Source: Verrucomicrobiota bacterium
GTDB lineage: Bacteria > Verrucomicrobiota > Verrucomicrobiia > Limisphaerales > PALSA-1396
Assembly (NCBI GenBank): GCA_016200005.1
Contig: JACQFP010000045.1
Location: 48,129-112,128 of the forward strand
Length of the DNA stretch: 64,000 bases
Reading direction: 5' to 3'
A model generated the notes under the pieces. It was not told where the DNA came from and did no database searches. It saw nothing but the letters and a program-made list of their open reading frames with translations. Position 1 is the first letter of the stretch; the number at the start of each line of letters is the position of its first letter. Shown here in pieces: positions 50,533 through 59,764 of the stretch. A program made the translations under genes and the position numbers.

Positions 50533-51957
50533 TCATTTTCCAAATGCGTAAAGGTGACCTTGTGTCCGCACATAAAGCTGGTGCCCGATAATGGCCGGCG
50601 TGGCCATGATCGGTTCGTCGAGAGCGTTGCGGGCGAGCACCTGCAGCGCGTCACCGGCTTGGAACACCACCACCACGCCCGGCTGCGAGGCCACACAGAT
50701 TTTTCCACCCGCCGCCACAGGTGATGAGTAATAGTCCCCAAGTGCGCCCAGACGCTCCTCCTGATAAAACATTTTTCCTGTCCGCGCGTCGAAGCAGGAC
50801 GCCAGTCCGCCGTTTTTCACCAGGTAAATGCGCCCGTCGTAGCAAAGCGGCGAAGGCACGTAAGGCAATCCGCGCGTCTGCTTCCACGCCACGTGTGTTG
50901 CTGTAACGTCTCCCCTCCCGCCCGGACGGACGGCCAGCAACGCGTTCTGGGATTGAGCGAAGATTTTGGCGAGCGATTCATATTCCTGGCGCGTGATGAA
51001 ACCGTCCTTATCAGCGTCGAGGTAAAGAAACTGTTGCTGGGCTGGCCCGGGTGGAGCTTCCGCGCGAGAGAGTTTTCCGTCCTTGTCTTGGTCGCCTTGT
51101 TCCAGCAACGCATCGAACGCAGGCAGCCGGGGCACGCCCGCGCCGAAGGTCCAGCCGGCCACGAAGATCAATCCGTCGCCCGCCACCGGCGACGCCACCA
51201 TCTCATTCGGCAAGCCGCTCACGCTCCAGCGTTCGGTGCCGCTTTTCAGATCGTAGGCGACCAGTCGCAGAGTGCCGGCAACGATGGCCAGCTCGGGGCG
51301 GTCGCCGGGATAGAGCAGTGGCGTCGAGAAGCCGCGCCGAAATCCCGGACGCTCCGCTTTCCAAAGCGTCTTTCCCGTGCGACAGTCCGCCGCAAGCAAA
51401 TACGAACCCACGTCCTGATCGCTGGCCAACAAGAGGCGGTCTCCCGCCACGACCGGGGAAGTGCTGGCGCCATGCTGCGTGATGGGGATGGGCAACGGTT
51501 TGCGCCACTGCTCTTGCCCGGCGATATCGTAAGCGATCAACCCGAAAGAACCGAAATAAACGTACACTCGCGCTCCATCCGTCGCGGGAGTGGAAGCCGC
51601 CGGGCTGCTGTTCTGCGAACCGCGGTCAATTTTTTCCGGCTCGATTGCCCGGCGCCAAAGAATCTTCCCGTCAGCACGATCGATGCAAAGCGTTTCCAGT
51701 TTACCATTGTCCGCGCCCGTCAGGAAAATTCTGTCGCGCCAGATGCAGGGGGAAGAATGGCCGGCAGGCAGAATAACTTTCCAAAGGACGTTTGAGTTGG
51801 GTCCGAAGTGGACGGGGAAATCACCCGATCGGCTCACGCCCGAACCGCCCGGTCCGCGAAATTGCGGCCAGCAGTCCTCTCCACGATCACCACCGCGTAG
51901 GATGAGCGCGAAGGGGAGTGTTGCCAGAAGCAAGTTTGAAAATAGGAAGAGGCGCAT
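50533..51957 (-). CDS. Exported PQQ-like beta-propeller protein with EF-hand pair
   Basis: 474 residues from the ATG at 51957 (MRLFLFSNLLLATLPFALIL), a signal peptide start; an ATG at 51984 is a possible extension. PQQ-type blades: CWPQFRGPGGSG, LCIDRADGKILWRRAI, LAADCRTGKTLWKAE, YDLKSGTERWSVSG, DARTGKMFYQEERLGALG. Near residues 290-335 two EF-hand calcium motifs occur: DQDKDGKLSRAEA and DADKDGFITRQEY. These proteins are abundant in Verrucomicrobiota and Planctomycetota, but their ligand or electron-transfer role is not known. Its operon partner may be the aldolase downstream. Confidence 0.82.
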   Translation of the reverse strand: MRLFLFSNLLLATLPFALILRGGDRGEDCWPQFRGPGGSGVSRSGDFPVHFGPNSNVLWKVILPAGHSSPCIWRDRIFLTGADNGKLETLCIDRADGKILWRRAIEPEKIDRGSQNSSPAASTPATDGARVYVYFGSFGLIAYDIAGQEQWRKPLPIPITQHGASTSPVVAGDRLLLASDQDVGSYLLAADCRTGKTLWKAERPGFRRGFSTPLLYPGDRPELAIVAGTLRLVAYDLKSGTERWSVSGLPNEMVASPVAGDGLIFVAGWTFGAGVPRLPAFDALLEQGDQDKDGKLSRAEAPPGPAQQQFLYLDADKDGFITRQEYESLAKIFAQSQNALLAVRPGGRGDVTATHVAWKQTRGLPYVPSPLCYDGRIYLVKNGGLASCFDARTGKMFYQEERLGALGDYYSSPVAAGGKICVASQPGVVVVFQAGDALQVLARNALDEPIMATPAIIGHQLYVRTQGHLYAFGK

Positions 51958-52064
51958 GAACGGGCTTGAGGAAATCAAATCCACGCGGCGATTTCAAAGA
52001 CTCTTTGGCCGGGCTCGCGGGTTACTTTGGAAACATCGAAGAACCATGAACATCTTGCTTGCGG

Positions 52065-53420
52065 TTACAGTGTCCAGCCTTCGCGATACGGACGCTGCAG
52101 AAACTCGTTGGCCTCCGGCAGATTCGTGATCTTCAGACTCGGCGCGTTCCAGAGCAGTCTTGTGCGGGTCAACTTCTCGCGCAACTGGACTCGCAACGCC
52201 ACGTTGCCCAGCAGCACCGCTTCGGCCAGCGGTCCGGCCCAGTCGAAATTCGATCCGCCCGGTTTGCCGCCTTTGCACGCCGCGATCCATTCCTGATAGT
52301 GGCCGATGGAGCGCGGGATGGTCTTGGGCGGTTCCGGGTATTCCTTGCGCCTTGATTCAGGATAAAGCCGATTGCCGAGGATAAACCCCTTGTCGCCGAC
52401 GAGCAGCCGGCCATTGTCTCCCATCAAATCACCCTCGGGCAAACCTTCCGGTCGTGGCGGACGCAAACCGCCGTCGTACCAAACGAGTTTCACGGGCGGC
52501 AGTTCGCCCCGCACGGGAAAATGTTGCGTCACCATTGATCCCACCGGATAAGTTTCCTTGTTCACGCGCGTTGATGCCGCCTCTACGCTCATCGGCGCGC
52601 CGAGTTTCAAAGCGCGGAAAACTGGATCCAGCGCGTGGCAGCCGATGTCGCCGAGCGCGCCGGTCCCAAAATCCCACCAACCCCGCCACTTGAACGGCAG
52701 GTAGGCCGGATGATAAGGCCGTGCCGGCGCCGGTCCCAGCCAGAGGTCCCAGTCCAGCGTGGAAGGCACGGGCGGCTCGTCTTGGGGACGTCCGACGCCT
52801 TGCGGCCAATATTCATTGAACAATCCGTTCGCCGGCCGATCGGTCCAGACGTGCGCTTCACGAACCGGACCGATCGCTCCGTCCCAGACAAATTCGCAGA
52901 GCCGGCGGGTTTCCTCGGAAGCCTGGCCTTGGTTGCCCATTTGCGTGGCGACCTTGTGGGCGCGCGCGGCTTCCGCCACTTTGCGCGCCTCGAAGACCGC
53001 GTGCGTCAGCGGCTTTTCGCAATAGACATGTTTGCCCAGTTTGATCGCTGCGATCGAAGCCACCGCATGGACGTGGTCCGGCGTGGCGACGACGACGGCG
53101 TCGATGTTCTTCTGCTCTTCGAGCATCTTGCGGAAGTCCTTGTATTTTTTTGCGTCGGGGAACTTGCGGAAAGTTCCCGCCGCCCGTGCCCAGTCCACGT
53201 CGCAAAGCGCGACGATGTTTTCGCTCGTCATCTGGCCAAGGTCGTGGCCGCCCTGCCCGCCAACGCCGATGCCGGCGATGTTCAGCTTCTCGTTCGGCGA
53301 CGTGGCGCCGCCGAGTCCGAGCACATGACCCGGAACTATCGTGAACGCCGCAGCCGCCATCGTCGTGCCGCCCATGAATTGACGGCGGGAGATTTTTTGT
53401 CTGTTATCTTTGTTCTTCAT
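52065..53420 (-). CDS. Tat-exported Gfo/Idh/MocA-family oxidoreductase
   Basis: 451 residues from the ATG at 53420 (MKNKDNRQKISRRQFMGG), with a twin-arginine SRRQFMGGTT signal. The extension to 53504 adds no conserved sequence. NAD(P)-binding: IAGIGVGGQGGHDL, DVDWARAAGTF. The catalytic region is YCEKPLTHAVFEARKVAEAAR (EKPL). Substrate-binding domain contains the DIGCHALDP motif. Family oxidises sugars, inositols or their derivatives. Periplasmic Gfo/Idh proteins with DUF1080 neighbours are common in this phylum. The substrate is unknown. Confidence 0.9.
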   Translation of the reverse strand: MKNKDNRQKISRRQFMGGTTMAAAAFTIVPGHVLGLGGATSPNEKLNIAGIGVGGQGGHDLGQMTSENIVALCDVDWARAAGTFRKFPDAKKYKDFRKMLEEQKNIDAVVVATPDHVHAVASIAAIKLGKHVYCEKPLTHAVFEARKVAEAARAHKVATQMGNQGQASEETRRLCEFVWDGAIGPVREAHVWTDRPANGLFNEYWPQGVGRPQDEPPVPSTLDWDLWLGPAPARPYHPAYLPFKWRGWWDFGTGALGDIGCHALDPVFRALKLGAPMSVEAASTRVNKETYPVGSMVTQHFPVRGELPPVKLVWYDGGLRPPRPEGLPEGDLMGDNGRLLVGDKGFILGNRLYPESRRKEYPEPPKTIPRSIGHYQEWIAACKGGKPGGSNFDWAGPLAEAVLLGNVALRVQLREKLTRTRLLWNAPSLKITNLPEANEFLQRPYREGWTL

Positions 53421-53803
53421 AAGCACTCCGTGCGGGTCAAGCGGGTTGAACAAACATGGTGTGATTTGATATGCTCGTTCAAATCGGTCGCGAGCGAGTC
53501 TCACGATTGGCGCAAAACGCAGCGTTGATTCAGATCAAGGTTTACTGCGATCTCAACGGCAACTTCGCTGAATTGTCTTTGAACGGACAGCAGAGTTGTC
53601 GTTGCCTCAGCCGCAACGATGAAGACCGACGAACCCCTCAACCTCGCCCTTTCCCCGTCGGACGGGGAGTGGAAAGGTTTTCGCGCGTATGGGCGACACG
53701 CACCGTTCCGTGATGTACCGCAACGTCGCCGGAGTTTCACCCTCTCCCCATCGGATGGGGAGAGGGCCAGGGTGAGGGGCGTGTTCAACTGCATCGTTAC
53801 GCC
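53421..53803. other. 383-bp intergenic region mostly occupied by family E repeats
   Basis: Between two minus-strand genes. 53634-53780 is a composite element: an arm at 53634-53681 and a mirrored arm at 53737-53780 (ending AGGGGCG), each with its own hairpin. The first 200 bp of the gap hold no recognisable signal. Confidence 0.7.
53634..53780. repeat. REP-like composite element, family E (copies 3 and 4)
   Basis: The outer ends CCCCTCAACCT and AGGGTGAGGGG are complementary, and each arm carries an internal hairpin, TTTCCCCGTCGGACGGGG and CTCTCCCCATCGGATGGGG. The roughly 147-bp total, with nested symmetry, resembles a miniature mobile or BIME-like unit. Confidence 0.82.
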
Positions 53804-54589
53804 TCATGGCAGAGATCGAATCCAGATGTTCCGAAAGCGCAGCGGCGGATCATTTCCGTGATCTTGCAGACGGATCGGCGCCTTCTCCGGGAATTTGCCT
53901 TTATAGCTCGTCGTTTGCTTATGGACTGTCGGCCCCATGATCTTCGTGTGGTTTTGGACGCAGATGCCATTGATGATCGTCGTCACGTAGGCCGGCTCCG
54001 TCACCGTGCCGTCCTGGTTCACCTTCGCGGCGGTGAAGATCACATCATAAACCTGCCACTGGCCTGGCGGACGCACGGCGTTGACGAGCGGGGGAGTCTG
54101 ACCGTAAACCGCGCCGGCGGTGCCGTCAGCGTAGGTTGGGTTGTTGTAGCAATCGAGGATTTGAGCTTCATAGCGGTCCATGAAAAAGATGCCGCTGTTC
54201 CCCTTTTTCTGCGAATTACCCTTGGTCTCGGGCTGCGAGAGCCACTCAAGATGAAGCTGGCAGGAACCAAAGGATTCTTTCGTCCAGATGTCTCCGCCCT
54301 GAACCACCAGCTCGCCGTTTGCCACTTTCCAGGTGCACGGCGCGCCGTTTTTGCTGGCAAAGTTTGCATTCGATTTTCCATCGAACAAAACCACCGCGTC
54401 TGCCGGCGCCTCCGCAGCCGTCTGGCCGGGTGCGACTACTTTTGGTGCCGGGCGCTTGATGTCGTGCACGCGCCATTGGGTGCCAGGGATGTAGGGTGTG
54501 TCGTCGTAGCCGATGGGCGAAGGTTTGTCCTCCGCCAAAGCGGCGACGGCAGACAATGCGAGAAGAGCGAACAGTGGATGGATTTTCAT
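53804..54589 (-). CDS. Exported DUF1080 family protein (3-keto-disaccharide hydrolase-like)
   Basis: 261 residues with a signal peptide (LFALLALSAVAALA). The DUF1080 fold: VVLFDGKSNANFAS, WKVANGELVVQGGDIWTKE, GNSGIFFMDRYEAQILDCYNN, and PPGQWQVYDVIFTAA. DUF1080 proteins are concanavalin-like beta-sandwiches; several are 3-keto-glycoside hydrolases paired with Gfo/Idh oxidoreductases that generate keto sugars. Here a Gfo/Idh gene lies immediately downstream (384-bp gap), supporting such a role. Confidence 0.9.
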   Translation of the reverse strand: MKIHPLFALLALSAVAALAEDKPSPIGYDDTPYIPGTQWRVHDIKRPAPKVVAPGQTAAEAPADAVVLFDGKSNANFASKNGAPCTWKVANGELVVQGGDIWTKESFGSCQLHLEWLSQPETKGNSQKKGNSGIFFMDRYEAQILDCYNNPTYADGTAGAVYGQTPPLVNAVRPPGQWQVYDVIFTAAKVNQDGTVTEPAYVTTIINGICVQNHTKIMGPTVHKQTTSYKGKFPEKAPIRLQDHGNDPPLRFRNIWIRSLP

Positions 54590-54762
54590 AAATGTTTCAG
54601 AACTTGATCAACGAAGTCTAAGCCAATGTTTTTGAAAGCTTGGACGAAATTGCCCATGACACTTCTTGGTCGAAGGTGATTTGCTTTTCGTCCATGCGCA
54701 TGTCGGCGAGGTTATTCCGGGCCGGATGGCTGTCAAGCAGCCATCTTTCCACGCCGCTTCGG

Positions 54763-56043
54763 TCAGCTTCTCAAAAAGTTTGATTCGCGGGGCGCGCGGT
54801 AGTGCACGGCGAGGTGCGGCGTTTCAATCCTCCTTTGCCCTTCGGCGAGAGATTGCATCCCCGCAGCCACAAGTCCGGTGGTCAAGAGCGTTCGCTCGAT
54901 GGGGTAAGGTGCTTTGCCGGTCACGAACATGCGCTCGGCTTGCGACATGAGGCGGGCGGAATAAGTCACGTTCGGGGTCGGCGGCAGATAAAACAGGGTG
55001 GAGAGCGGGGTCGCTTCCCCTTTGATGCGCGCGGCAAAGTTGAAGTCGTTCACCAAGCCGTTCATCAACAGCATCGTGGCTTTCAGACCATCCGCGTATT
55101 CAAACCGGTAAGCGATCGGCTCTTTCACGAACTCGCGGACCTGCGCCGGTGTGGGATAACGGTCGCTGTAAGTGGGCGGCTGGGTGAGAGTTTGACTCCG
55201 CGAAAGACAGGCTTCGAAGAGTTTCGGATCCCACCCGCCGGCCGACCACGAGCCGGCTTCCATCGCTTGCCAGACCGGTTCGCCGCGCAAGGCCTGAAGC
55301 GCGACGACTCCAGTTTCTCCACCGCGACGTCGTTCCGCCATGCATTGGATCACTTCCAACGCGTGGAAGTCGTAGCTGTCCACGCCGCCAATCGCCACAC
55401 ATAAAACTTCCTGCAAGCTCGCGCCGTAAGGCATCTCGATGGACGGCATGCGCCAGGTGACCGGCAGCGAGGAGCCGGCCAGGAAGGGGAACTTCATCTG
55501 CCGCGACAACTCGACCATTTCCGCTGCCCACTCCCATTTCCAGGAGAGATGTTTGTCGTTGAACACCGGAGTGGTGCGGCCGTCCTGGCGAAAGACGTCG
55601 GTGACTTGTTTGAAGAATTCGTAGCGCGGATACTTGGTTTGTCCCCACTCACTCTTGGGATAATTGCCGTGCTCGCCGATGATGAGCACGGCGTCCACGG
55701 CTAGTTGTTTTCCGCCGCAACGCAACGCCTCGGCAATCGTCGGGTAAATTGTGAAACCAAACTCCTTGGCGCGTTGGCGGCTCAGGTCACCTTCGGGAAA
55801 TTGATCCACGTAGCCCGAGACGACATTGAGCGGTGGACGATGCCACGCGCCGCCGCTGGGATAACCGACGAGAAAGCGTTCGCCCATGTGCCAGGCATGG
55901 GAGAGGAAGCGCCATTCCGTCGTGACGATGGCCATGCGTTTGCGGCGCGGTTCAGAGGCGAGCGCTGGGAGCGCCGGGACAATCAAAGGCGCTGCGATCA
56001 CGCCTGCGGCCATCTGTTTGAGAAAATCGCGTCGAGTTCTCAT
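54763..56043 (-). CDS. Tat-exported orphan protein of planctomycete/verrucomicrobial type
   Basis: 426 residues. Twin-arginine leader MRTRRDFLKQMAAGVIAAPL, cleaved near 30. The body resembles a family widespread in these phyla: RMAIVTTEWRFLSHAWHMGERFL, DAVLIIGEHGNYPKSEWGQ, and GGVDSYDFHALEVIQCMAERR. No catalytic motif is known to me. It starts a run of exported genes with the DUF1080 and Gfo/Idh genes downstream, which suggests the same sugar or glycan context. Confidence 0.7.
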   Translation of the reverse strand: MRTRRDFLKQMAAGVIAAPLIVPALPALASEPRRKRMAIVTTEWRFLSHAWHMGERFLVGYPSGGAWHRPPLNVVSGYVDQFPEGDLSRQRAKEFGFTIYPTIAEALRCGGKQLAVDAVLIIGEHGNYPKSEWGQTKYPRYEFFKQVTDVFRQDGRTTPVFNDKHLSWKWEWAAEMVELSRQMKFPFLAGSSLPVTWRMPSIEMPYGASLQEVLCVAIGGVDSYDFHALEVIQCMAERRRGGETGVVALQALRGEPVWQAMEAGSWSAGGWDPKLFEACLSRSQTLTQPPTYSDRYPTPAQVREFVKEPIAYRFEYADGLKATMLLMNGLVNDFNFAARIKGEATPLSTLFYLPPTPNVTYSARLMSQAERMFVTGKAPYPIERTLLTTGLVAAGMQSLAEGQRRIETPHLAVHYRAPRESNFLRS

Positions 56044-56256
56044 TGGGTTGACGTTGATCGTGGACGGTTAACGGAGGATTGGTTTTCGTCCGTAGTCATG
56101 GGCGCGAGATTATTCCGGCTCAGCCGAGACACTCAAGGCGTTTCTAATCGTTCGCCTTGCCCGACTTTGCCCTGTGGAATAATCGCGGGGAAAGTCCGTC
56201 AGCCATTCTTGCTATTCCACGGGGCGAGCCGACGTGATAGCTTCTTGTTCACACTC

Positions 56257-56715
56257 ATGTCATACGACCGCGCCGATCACGATTACAGCAGCGAGGCCGA
56301 ACCGCTTCCGCAAGGACACGCAGCGACGCACATCGGCATGTTTCTCGCGTGGGCTGTTCTGAACGGCTTGGAGAATGGCTTTCACCAGCAACACTCCGCG
56401 GAGCTTCTGGCTAGGTTGCGGCGGCGGGAGTTGACCGGGCGGCAATTCTTCGAGGCGATGTGCCACGGCAGGTTCGCCGAGAAAGACTTGAACGTGGAAG
56501 GAAATGCGTTTGCGCAGCAGTATTACGCGGACGACACCGGAAAGCGCGGCGACTATTTCGCGGATTACAAACGGGTGTTGGTGCGGGGACTGCCCAGCTT
56601 CTGGCATGTGGCCGACACTTGGGAGAACTTCGACAAGATCGCGCCCGTGATCAGCCGGCGCTATGACGAGTGGAAGAACCCGCGCAAGAAGCGGTGGTGG
56701 CAGTTTTGGAAATGA
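56257..56715 (+). CDS. Small hypothetical protein (ATHIGMFLAW motif)
   Basis: 152 residues from the ATG at 56257 (MSYDRADHDYSSEAEPLPQG). The frame is open back to 55705, but that part overlaps the upstream gene antisense and has no family features. The motif ATHIGMFLAWAVLNGLENG near residue 25 and a Lys/Trp-rich tail (KKRWWQFWK) recall a small uncharacterised family (I think DUF7832). No function is known. Confidence 0.65.
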   Translation: MSYDRADHDYSSEAEPLPQGHAATHIGMFLAWAVLNGLENGFHQQHSAELLARLRRRELTGRQFFEAMCHGRFAEKDLNVEGNAFAQQYYADDTGKRGDYFADYKRVLVRGLPSFWHVADTWENFDKIAPVISRRYDEWKNPRKKRWWQFWK

Positions 56716-56859
56716 TCTCTTCTTCAGCTTCGAGGTGGGGCTTAATGCGGCCGTCGTTGACCGCAAAGTCTCCGGTCGTTTCTTCGATTGCAAAATGTGA
56801 CTTCTACTTCTACCATTCCAACACACTTGAAAATCACAACCAAATAACACGAGAAGCCC

Positions 56860-57819
56860 ATGAACCGTATTGCACAAACCCTCGCAGGCATCATTGCCCT
56901 CGCATCAATCACGACGTTTGCCAAAGACCTGAAATATTCAATCGCGCCAAATTTCTTCGAGCAAAATCCCGATGGCCAGTCGCTTGGCCCTTGCCACGGC
57001 GGCGTGGTGATTGACAAGGCGGGCAACATTTACGTCACCACCGACACTCCGCGTGGCATTGTCGTTTTTTCATCGCAGGGCAAGTTTTTGCGCACCGTCG
57101 GTCCGACGCGTATTCACGGGTTGGAAATACGCGAGGAGAAAGGTGTGGAATACATCTATGCCGCGCGCCACGCCGATCATGAAGTGGTGAAGCTCAAGCT
57201 CGACGGCGAGCAGATGTGGTCGATCCATTATCCACCGGAGGCCGGCATCTACAAGGACGAGAAAGGCTTCAATCCGTGCGCCGTGACCGTCGCGCCCGAT
57301 GGTTCGATATTCATCGCCGATGGCTACGGATCGAACTACGTGCTCAAGTACGACAAGGACCGCAAGTTCGTGAAGGCCTTCGGCGGGCCGGGCGAGGCGG
57401 ATGGGAAATTCAAGACCTGTCACGGCATAGGGCTGGACACGCGGACGGGCAAGCCGCTCTTGCTGGTTTGCAACCGCAACAATAATCGCGTGGAATATTG
57501 GGACCTCGACGGCAATTTCGTGAAAGTCATCCAGAAAGATTTGCGGATGCCCGCCGCCGTGCAGTTCCGGGGTGATTATGCAGTGTTTCCAGAGTTGCAG
57601 GGGCGGGTCACCGTTTTGGACAAGGCCGGAAACATCGTTGCGCAAGTCGGCGACAATCCGGATGAGAAGCAACGCGCCAACTTCGCCTTGCCGCAGGACC
57701 AGTGGAAGGACGGCATCTGCGATTCGCCGCACGGCGCCACGATGGACAAAGGCGGCAATCTCATTGTGTCGGAGTGGAGCAAATTTGGTCACCTCCACAA
57801 ATTCGCGCGTGTGAAGTAA
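56860..57819 (+). CDS. Exported NHL-type six-bladed beta-propeller protein
   Basis: 319 residues with a signal peptide (LAGIIALASITTFA). NHL-type blades: GGVVIDKAGNIYVTTDTPRG, VTVAPDGSIFIADGYGSNYV, HGIGLDTRTGKPLLLVCNRN and SPHGATMDKGGNLIVSEW. NHL propellers may bind ligands or act as lyases such as PAL; catalytic residues cannot be assigned. It is followed by a second propeller gene (58035) after a 215-bp gap with repeats, but the two are not similar enough to call duplicates. Confidence 0.78.
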   Translation: MNRIAQTLAGIIALASITTFAKDLKYSIAPNFFEQNPDGQSLGPCHGGVVIDKAGNIYVTTDTPRGIVVFSSQGKFLRTVGPTRIHGLEIREEKGVEYIYAARHADHEVVKLKLDGEQMWSIHYPPEAGIYKDEKGFNPCAVTVAPDGSIFIADGYGSNYVLKYDKDRKFVKAFGGPGEADGKFKTCHGIGLDTRTGKPLLLVCNRNNNRVEYWDLDGNFVKVIQKDLRMPAAVQFRGDYAVFPELQGRVTVLDKAGNIVAQVGDNPDEKQRANFALPQDQWKDGICDSPHGATMDKGGNLIVSEWSKFGHLHKFARVK

Positions 57820-57854
57820 TCCCACACGCGCTTACAGATCTGAAAATGAATGTC

Positions 57855-57915
57855 CACCCCCTCACCCGGCCTTCGGCCAACCTCTCCCCATCGGATGGAG
57901 AGTCGGCTGGGGTGA
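57855..57915. repeat. REP-like element, family E, copy 5
   Basis: CCCCCTCACCCGG (57856) and GGCTGGGGTGACG frame the degenerate hairpin CCTCTCCCCATCGGATGGAG. It is related to the copies at 11890, 29035 and 53634. Confidence 0.75.
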
Positions 57916-57957
57916 CGCTTATCCGAAAAATAATTTTGCGCGTTGAACCTCTGAACC

Positions 57958-58027
57958 GTAGCAGCCGACATGAGTCGGCTCAAACATCCATTCGGAAAAG
58001 TTGGAGCGGACTCACGTCCGCTACTAC
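57958..58027. repeat. REP-like inverted repeat, family D
   Basis: GTAGCAGCCGACATGAGTCG (57958) pairs with the arm ending CGTCCGCTACTAC (58027). The arms are 27 bp with some mismatches. It lies directly upstream of the SMP-30-like gene, within its artificially extended reading frame. Confidence 0.78.
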
Positions 58028-58034
58028 CAGGTGC

Positions 58035-58964
58035 ATGGAGACGGTCTTGAGCTTTCGCTGGAAATCGCTGATGACCGTGGCCGCGTTGTTTGCCCTCGGC
58101 TGTTGCCCCAATGGAAATATCCGAGCCGCTGAAGAAACTTTGTTTGTGGCCCGACCGCTGACCGAAGAGAATTCTTTTACCGCCGGAATCGAGGGGCCGG
58201 CTTGTGACGCCCAGGGAAATATCTACGCCGTCAATTTTGCTAGGGAACAGACCATCGGTAAGGTTTCGCCCGACGGGAATGCGGAAGTCTTCGTGGAGTT
58301 GCCCGGCAAGAGCACGGGCAACGGCATCGTCATTGGCCGCGACGGGACACTGTTTGTCGCCGATTACGTGGGGCACAATATTTTGCGCATCGATCCCAGA
58401 TCGCGGGCTGTTTCGGTGCTGGCGCATGACGACCGGATGAACCAGCCGAATGACCTGGCGCTCGCGCCGTCTGGGAACATTTACGCCAGCGATCCGAATT
58501 GGAAGGAAAGCACTGGCCAAATCTGGCTCGCAAGTCACACTGGCAAGCTCAGTTTGGTGGCGACGAACCTGGGCACCAGCAATGGCATCGAGGTCAGCCC
58601 GGATGGGAAAATTCTTTATGTCAACGAGAGTGTCCAGCGCAACGTCTGGGCGTTCACCATCGAATCAGACGGATCGCTCACCCACAAACGGCTGCTGAAG
58701 AAATTCGACGATCACGGCTTCGATGGGATGCGTTGCGATGTGGACGGCAATCTTTACATCACGCGCCACGGCAAGGGCACGGTCGTTAAACTCTCGCCGG
58801 ACGGAAAGGCGTTGCAGGAAGTGGACGTGCTGGGTTCGAAGCCGAGCAACCTTTGCTTTGGCGGCCCGGACGGCCGCACGGTGTACGTCACGGAAGTCGA
58901 TCACCGCCGCCTGGTGCAGTTTCGAGTAGATCGTCCGGGTCTGGCCTTCGCCCGCCTGCGATAG
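58035..58964 (+). CDS. Exported SMP-30/gluconolactonase/LRE-like propeller
   Basis: 309 residues from the ATG at 58035. The ATG at 58071 is a possible shorter start; upstream translation to 57702 reads through repeats and the previous gene and is rejected. Leader FALGCCPNGNIRAAEE is exported, possibly lipidated. Motifs match SMP-30-type six-bladed propellers: EGPACDAQGNIYAVNF, GNGIVIGRDGTLFVADYVG, QPNDLALAPSGNIYASDPNW, GTSNGIEVSPDGKILYVNES and FDGMRCDVDGNLYITRHGKG. Members are metal-dependent lactonases. The substrate is not known. Confidence 0.85.
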   Translation: METVLSFRWKSLMTVAALFALGCCPNGNIRAAEETLFVARPLTEENSFTAGIEGPACDAQGNIYAVNFAREQTIGKVSPDGNAEVFVELPGKSTGNGIVIGRDGTLFVADYVGHNILRIDPRSRAVSVLAHDDRMNQPNDLALAPSGNIYASDPNWKESTGQIWLASHTGKLSLVATNLGTSNGIEVSPDGKILYVNESVQRNVWAFTIESDGSLTHKRLLKKFDDHGFDGMRCDVDGNLYITRHGKGTVVKLSPDGKALQEVDVLGSKPSNLCFGGPDGRTVYVTEVDHRRLVQFRVDRPGLAFARLR

Positions 58965-58977
58965 CAGCCCTTTCACG

Positions 58978-59058
58978 ATGTAGCCGCCGAGGTAACGAGG
59001 CGGACACAGGACTGCGATTGGATAATGAATCCGCCTCCTCACGTCGGCGGCTACATCG
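58978..59058. repeat. REP-like inverted repeat, family B copy 2
   Basis: Near-perfect arms: GATGTAGCCGCCGAGGTAAC (58978) pairs with the arm ending CGTCGGCGGCTACATC (59058). Arms of about 28 bp, spacer 25 bp. Same element as 25649-25726, in reverse orientation. It lies before the hicB start. Confidence 0.85.
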
Positions 59059-59124
59059 CGATCGTGTCAGACATCAATCATCCTCCTTTACGTCAAACGC
59101 AGACTACGATATTGTGTCGTTACT

Positions 59125-59343
59125 ATGATCGTTCCACTCTCGAAAGTGCAGCTCCGGCGGGAAGAAGACGGTGTGTGGATTGCCAAGTCCTCGCTGCTCC
59201 CCGGTTGCCACGCGCACGGACGCGACCGTGGCGAAGCTACCTTGCGTTTCCAGCAAGCCGCCAAGGCTCACCTCGAAGTGTTGCTTGAAACGGGTCGCCC
59301 CATCCCGCCCGCTTTCCGCGACAAGTTTATTCTTGCCGCCTGA
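59125..59343 (+). CDS. hicB: HicB-family antitoxin
   Basis: 72 residues. The compact HicB partial RNase-H-like antitoxin fold fits SSLLPGCHAHGRDRGEATLR and the helical EVLLETGRPIPPAF. It lies 3 bp before a HicA-like toxin frame, a typical overlapping or near-overlapping TA operon. Here antitoxin precedes toxin, the reverse of the common hicAB order but known in other hicBA loci. Antitoxin binds and neutralises HicA and usually represses the operon. The family B repeat sits just upstream. Confidence 0.8.
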   Translation: MIVPLSKVQLRREEDGVWIAKSSLLPGCHAHGRDRGEATLRFQQAAKAHLEVLLETGRPIPPAFRDKFILAA

Positions 59344-59346
59344 TCC

Positions 59347-59577
59347 GTGGGCAAGTTCCCCACATTCAACTGCCGCAAGTTGGAACGCCGACTCCTTGAA
59401 ATCGGTTGTGCGCACTTGCGCAACACCGGCAGCCACCGACACTACTCCAATCCGTTTCGGCCCGACCGCCTCATCACCTTCTCGTGGCATCCCGGCGACG
59501 TACCACGCGGAATCATTGCCGACATAATCGAAGACCTCGGCATCACCCGCGACGAATTCTACTTCGGAAAATTCTGA
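59347..59577 (+). CDS. hicA: HicA-family mRNA interferase toxin
   Basis: 76 residues from a GTG at 59347, just after hicB. The dsRBD-like HicA fold has the active-site His in GSHRHYSNP and the hydrophobic core segments KLERRLLEIGC and IIADIIEDLGI. HicA toxins bind mRNA and degrade it unless bound by HicB. A small size and the paired antitoxin support function; no disruption is seen. Confidence 0.8.
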   Translation: MGKFPTFNCRKLERRLLEIGCAHLRNTGSHRHYSNPFRPDRLITFSWHPGDVPRGIIADIIEDLGITRDEFYFGKF

Positions 59578-59764
59578 CGATGTGAGGCTTCACCAAAGTA
59601 ATTTCTCGAAAGTCGGCGGTACTCTGATTTGAAAGTAGACCACGATTCGCGAAGCGAAAATCTCCTTTGGGGAATCCTTCTCGTAGCGGCGTTGAGAACG
59701 CCAATTTCCAGTAGCCGTCAGACTGCACAGAGGGACGACTGTTCGCCGGACGGTTAGTTAAGTG

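Noticed and set aside
53634..53780. Family E repeats as rho-independent terminators
   Set aside because: No T-run follows the hairpins, and copies occur in varied positions and orientations.
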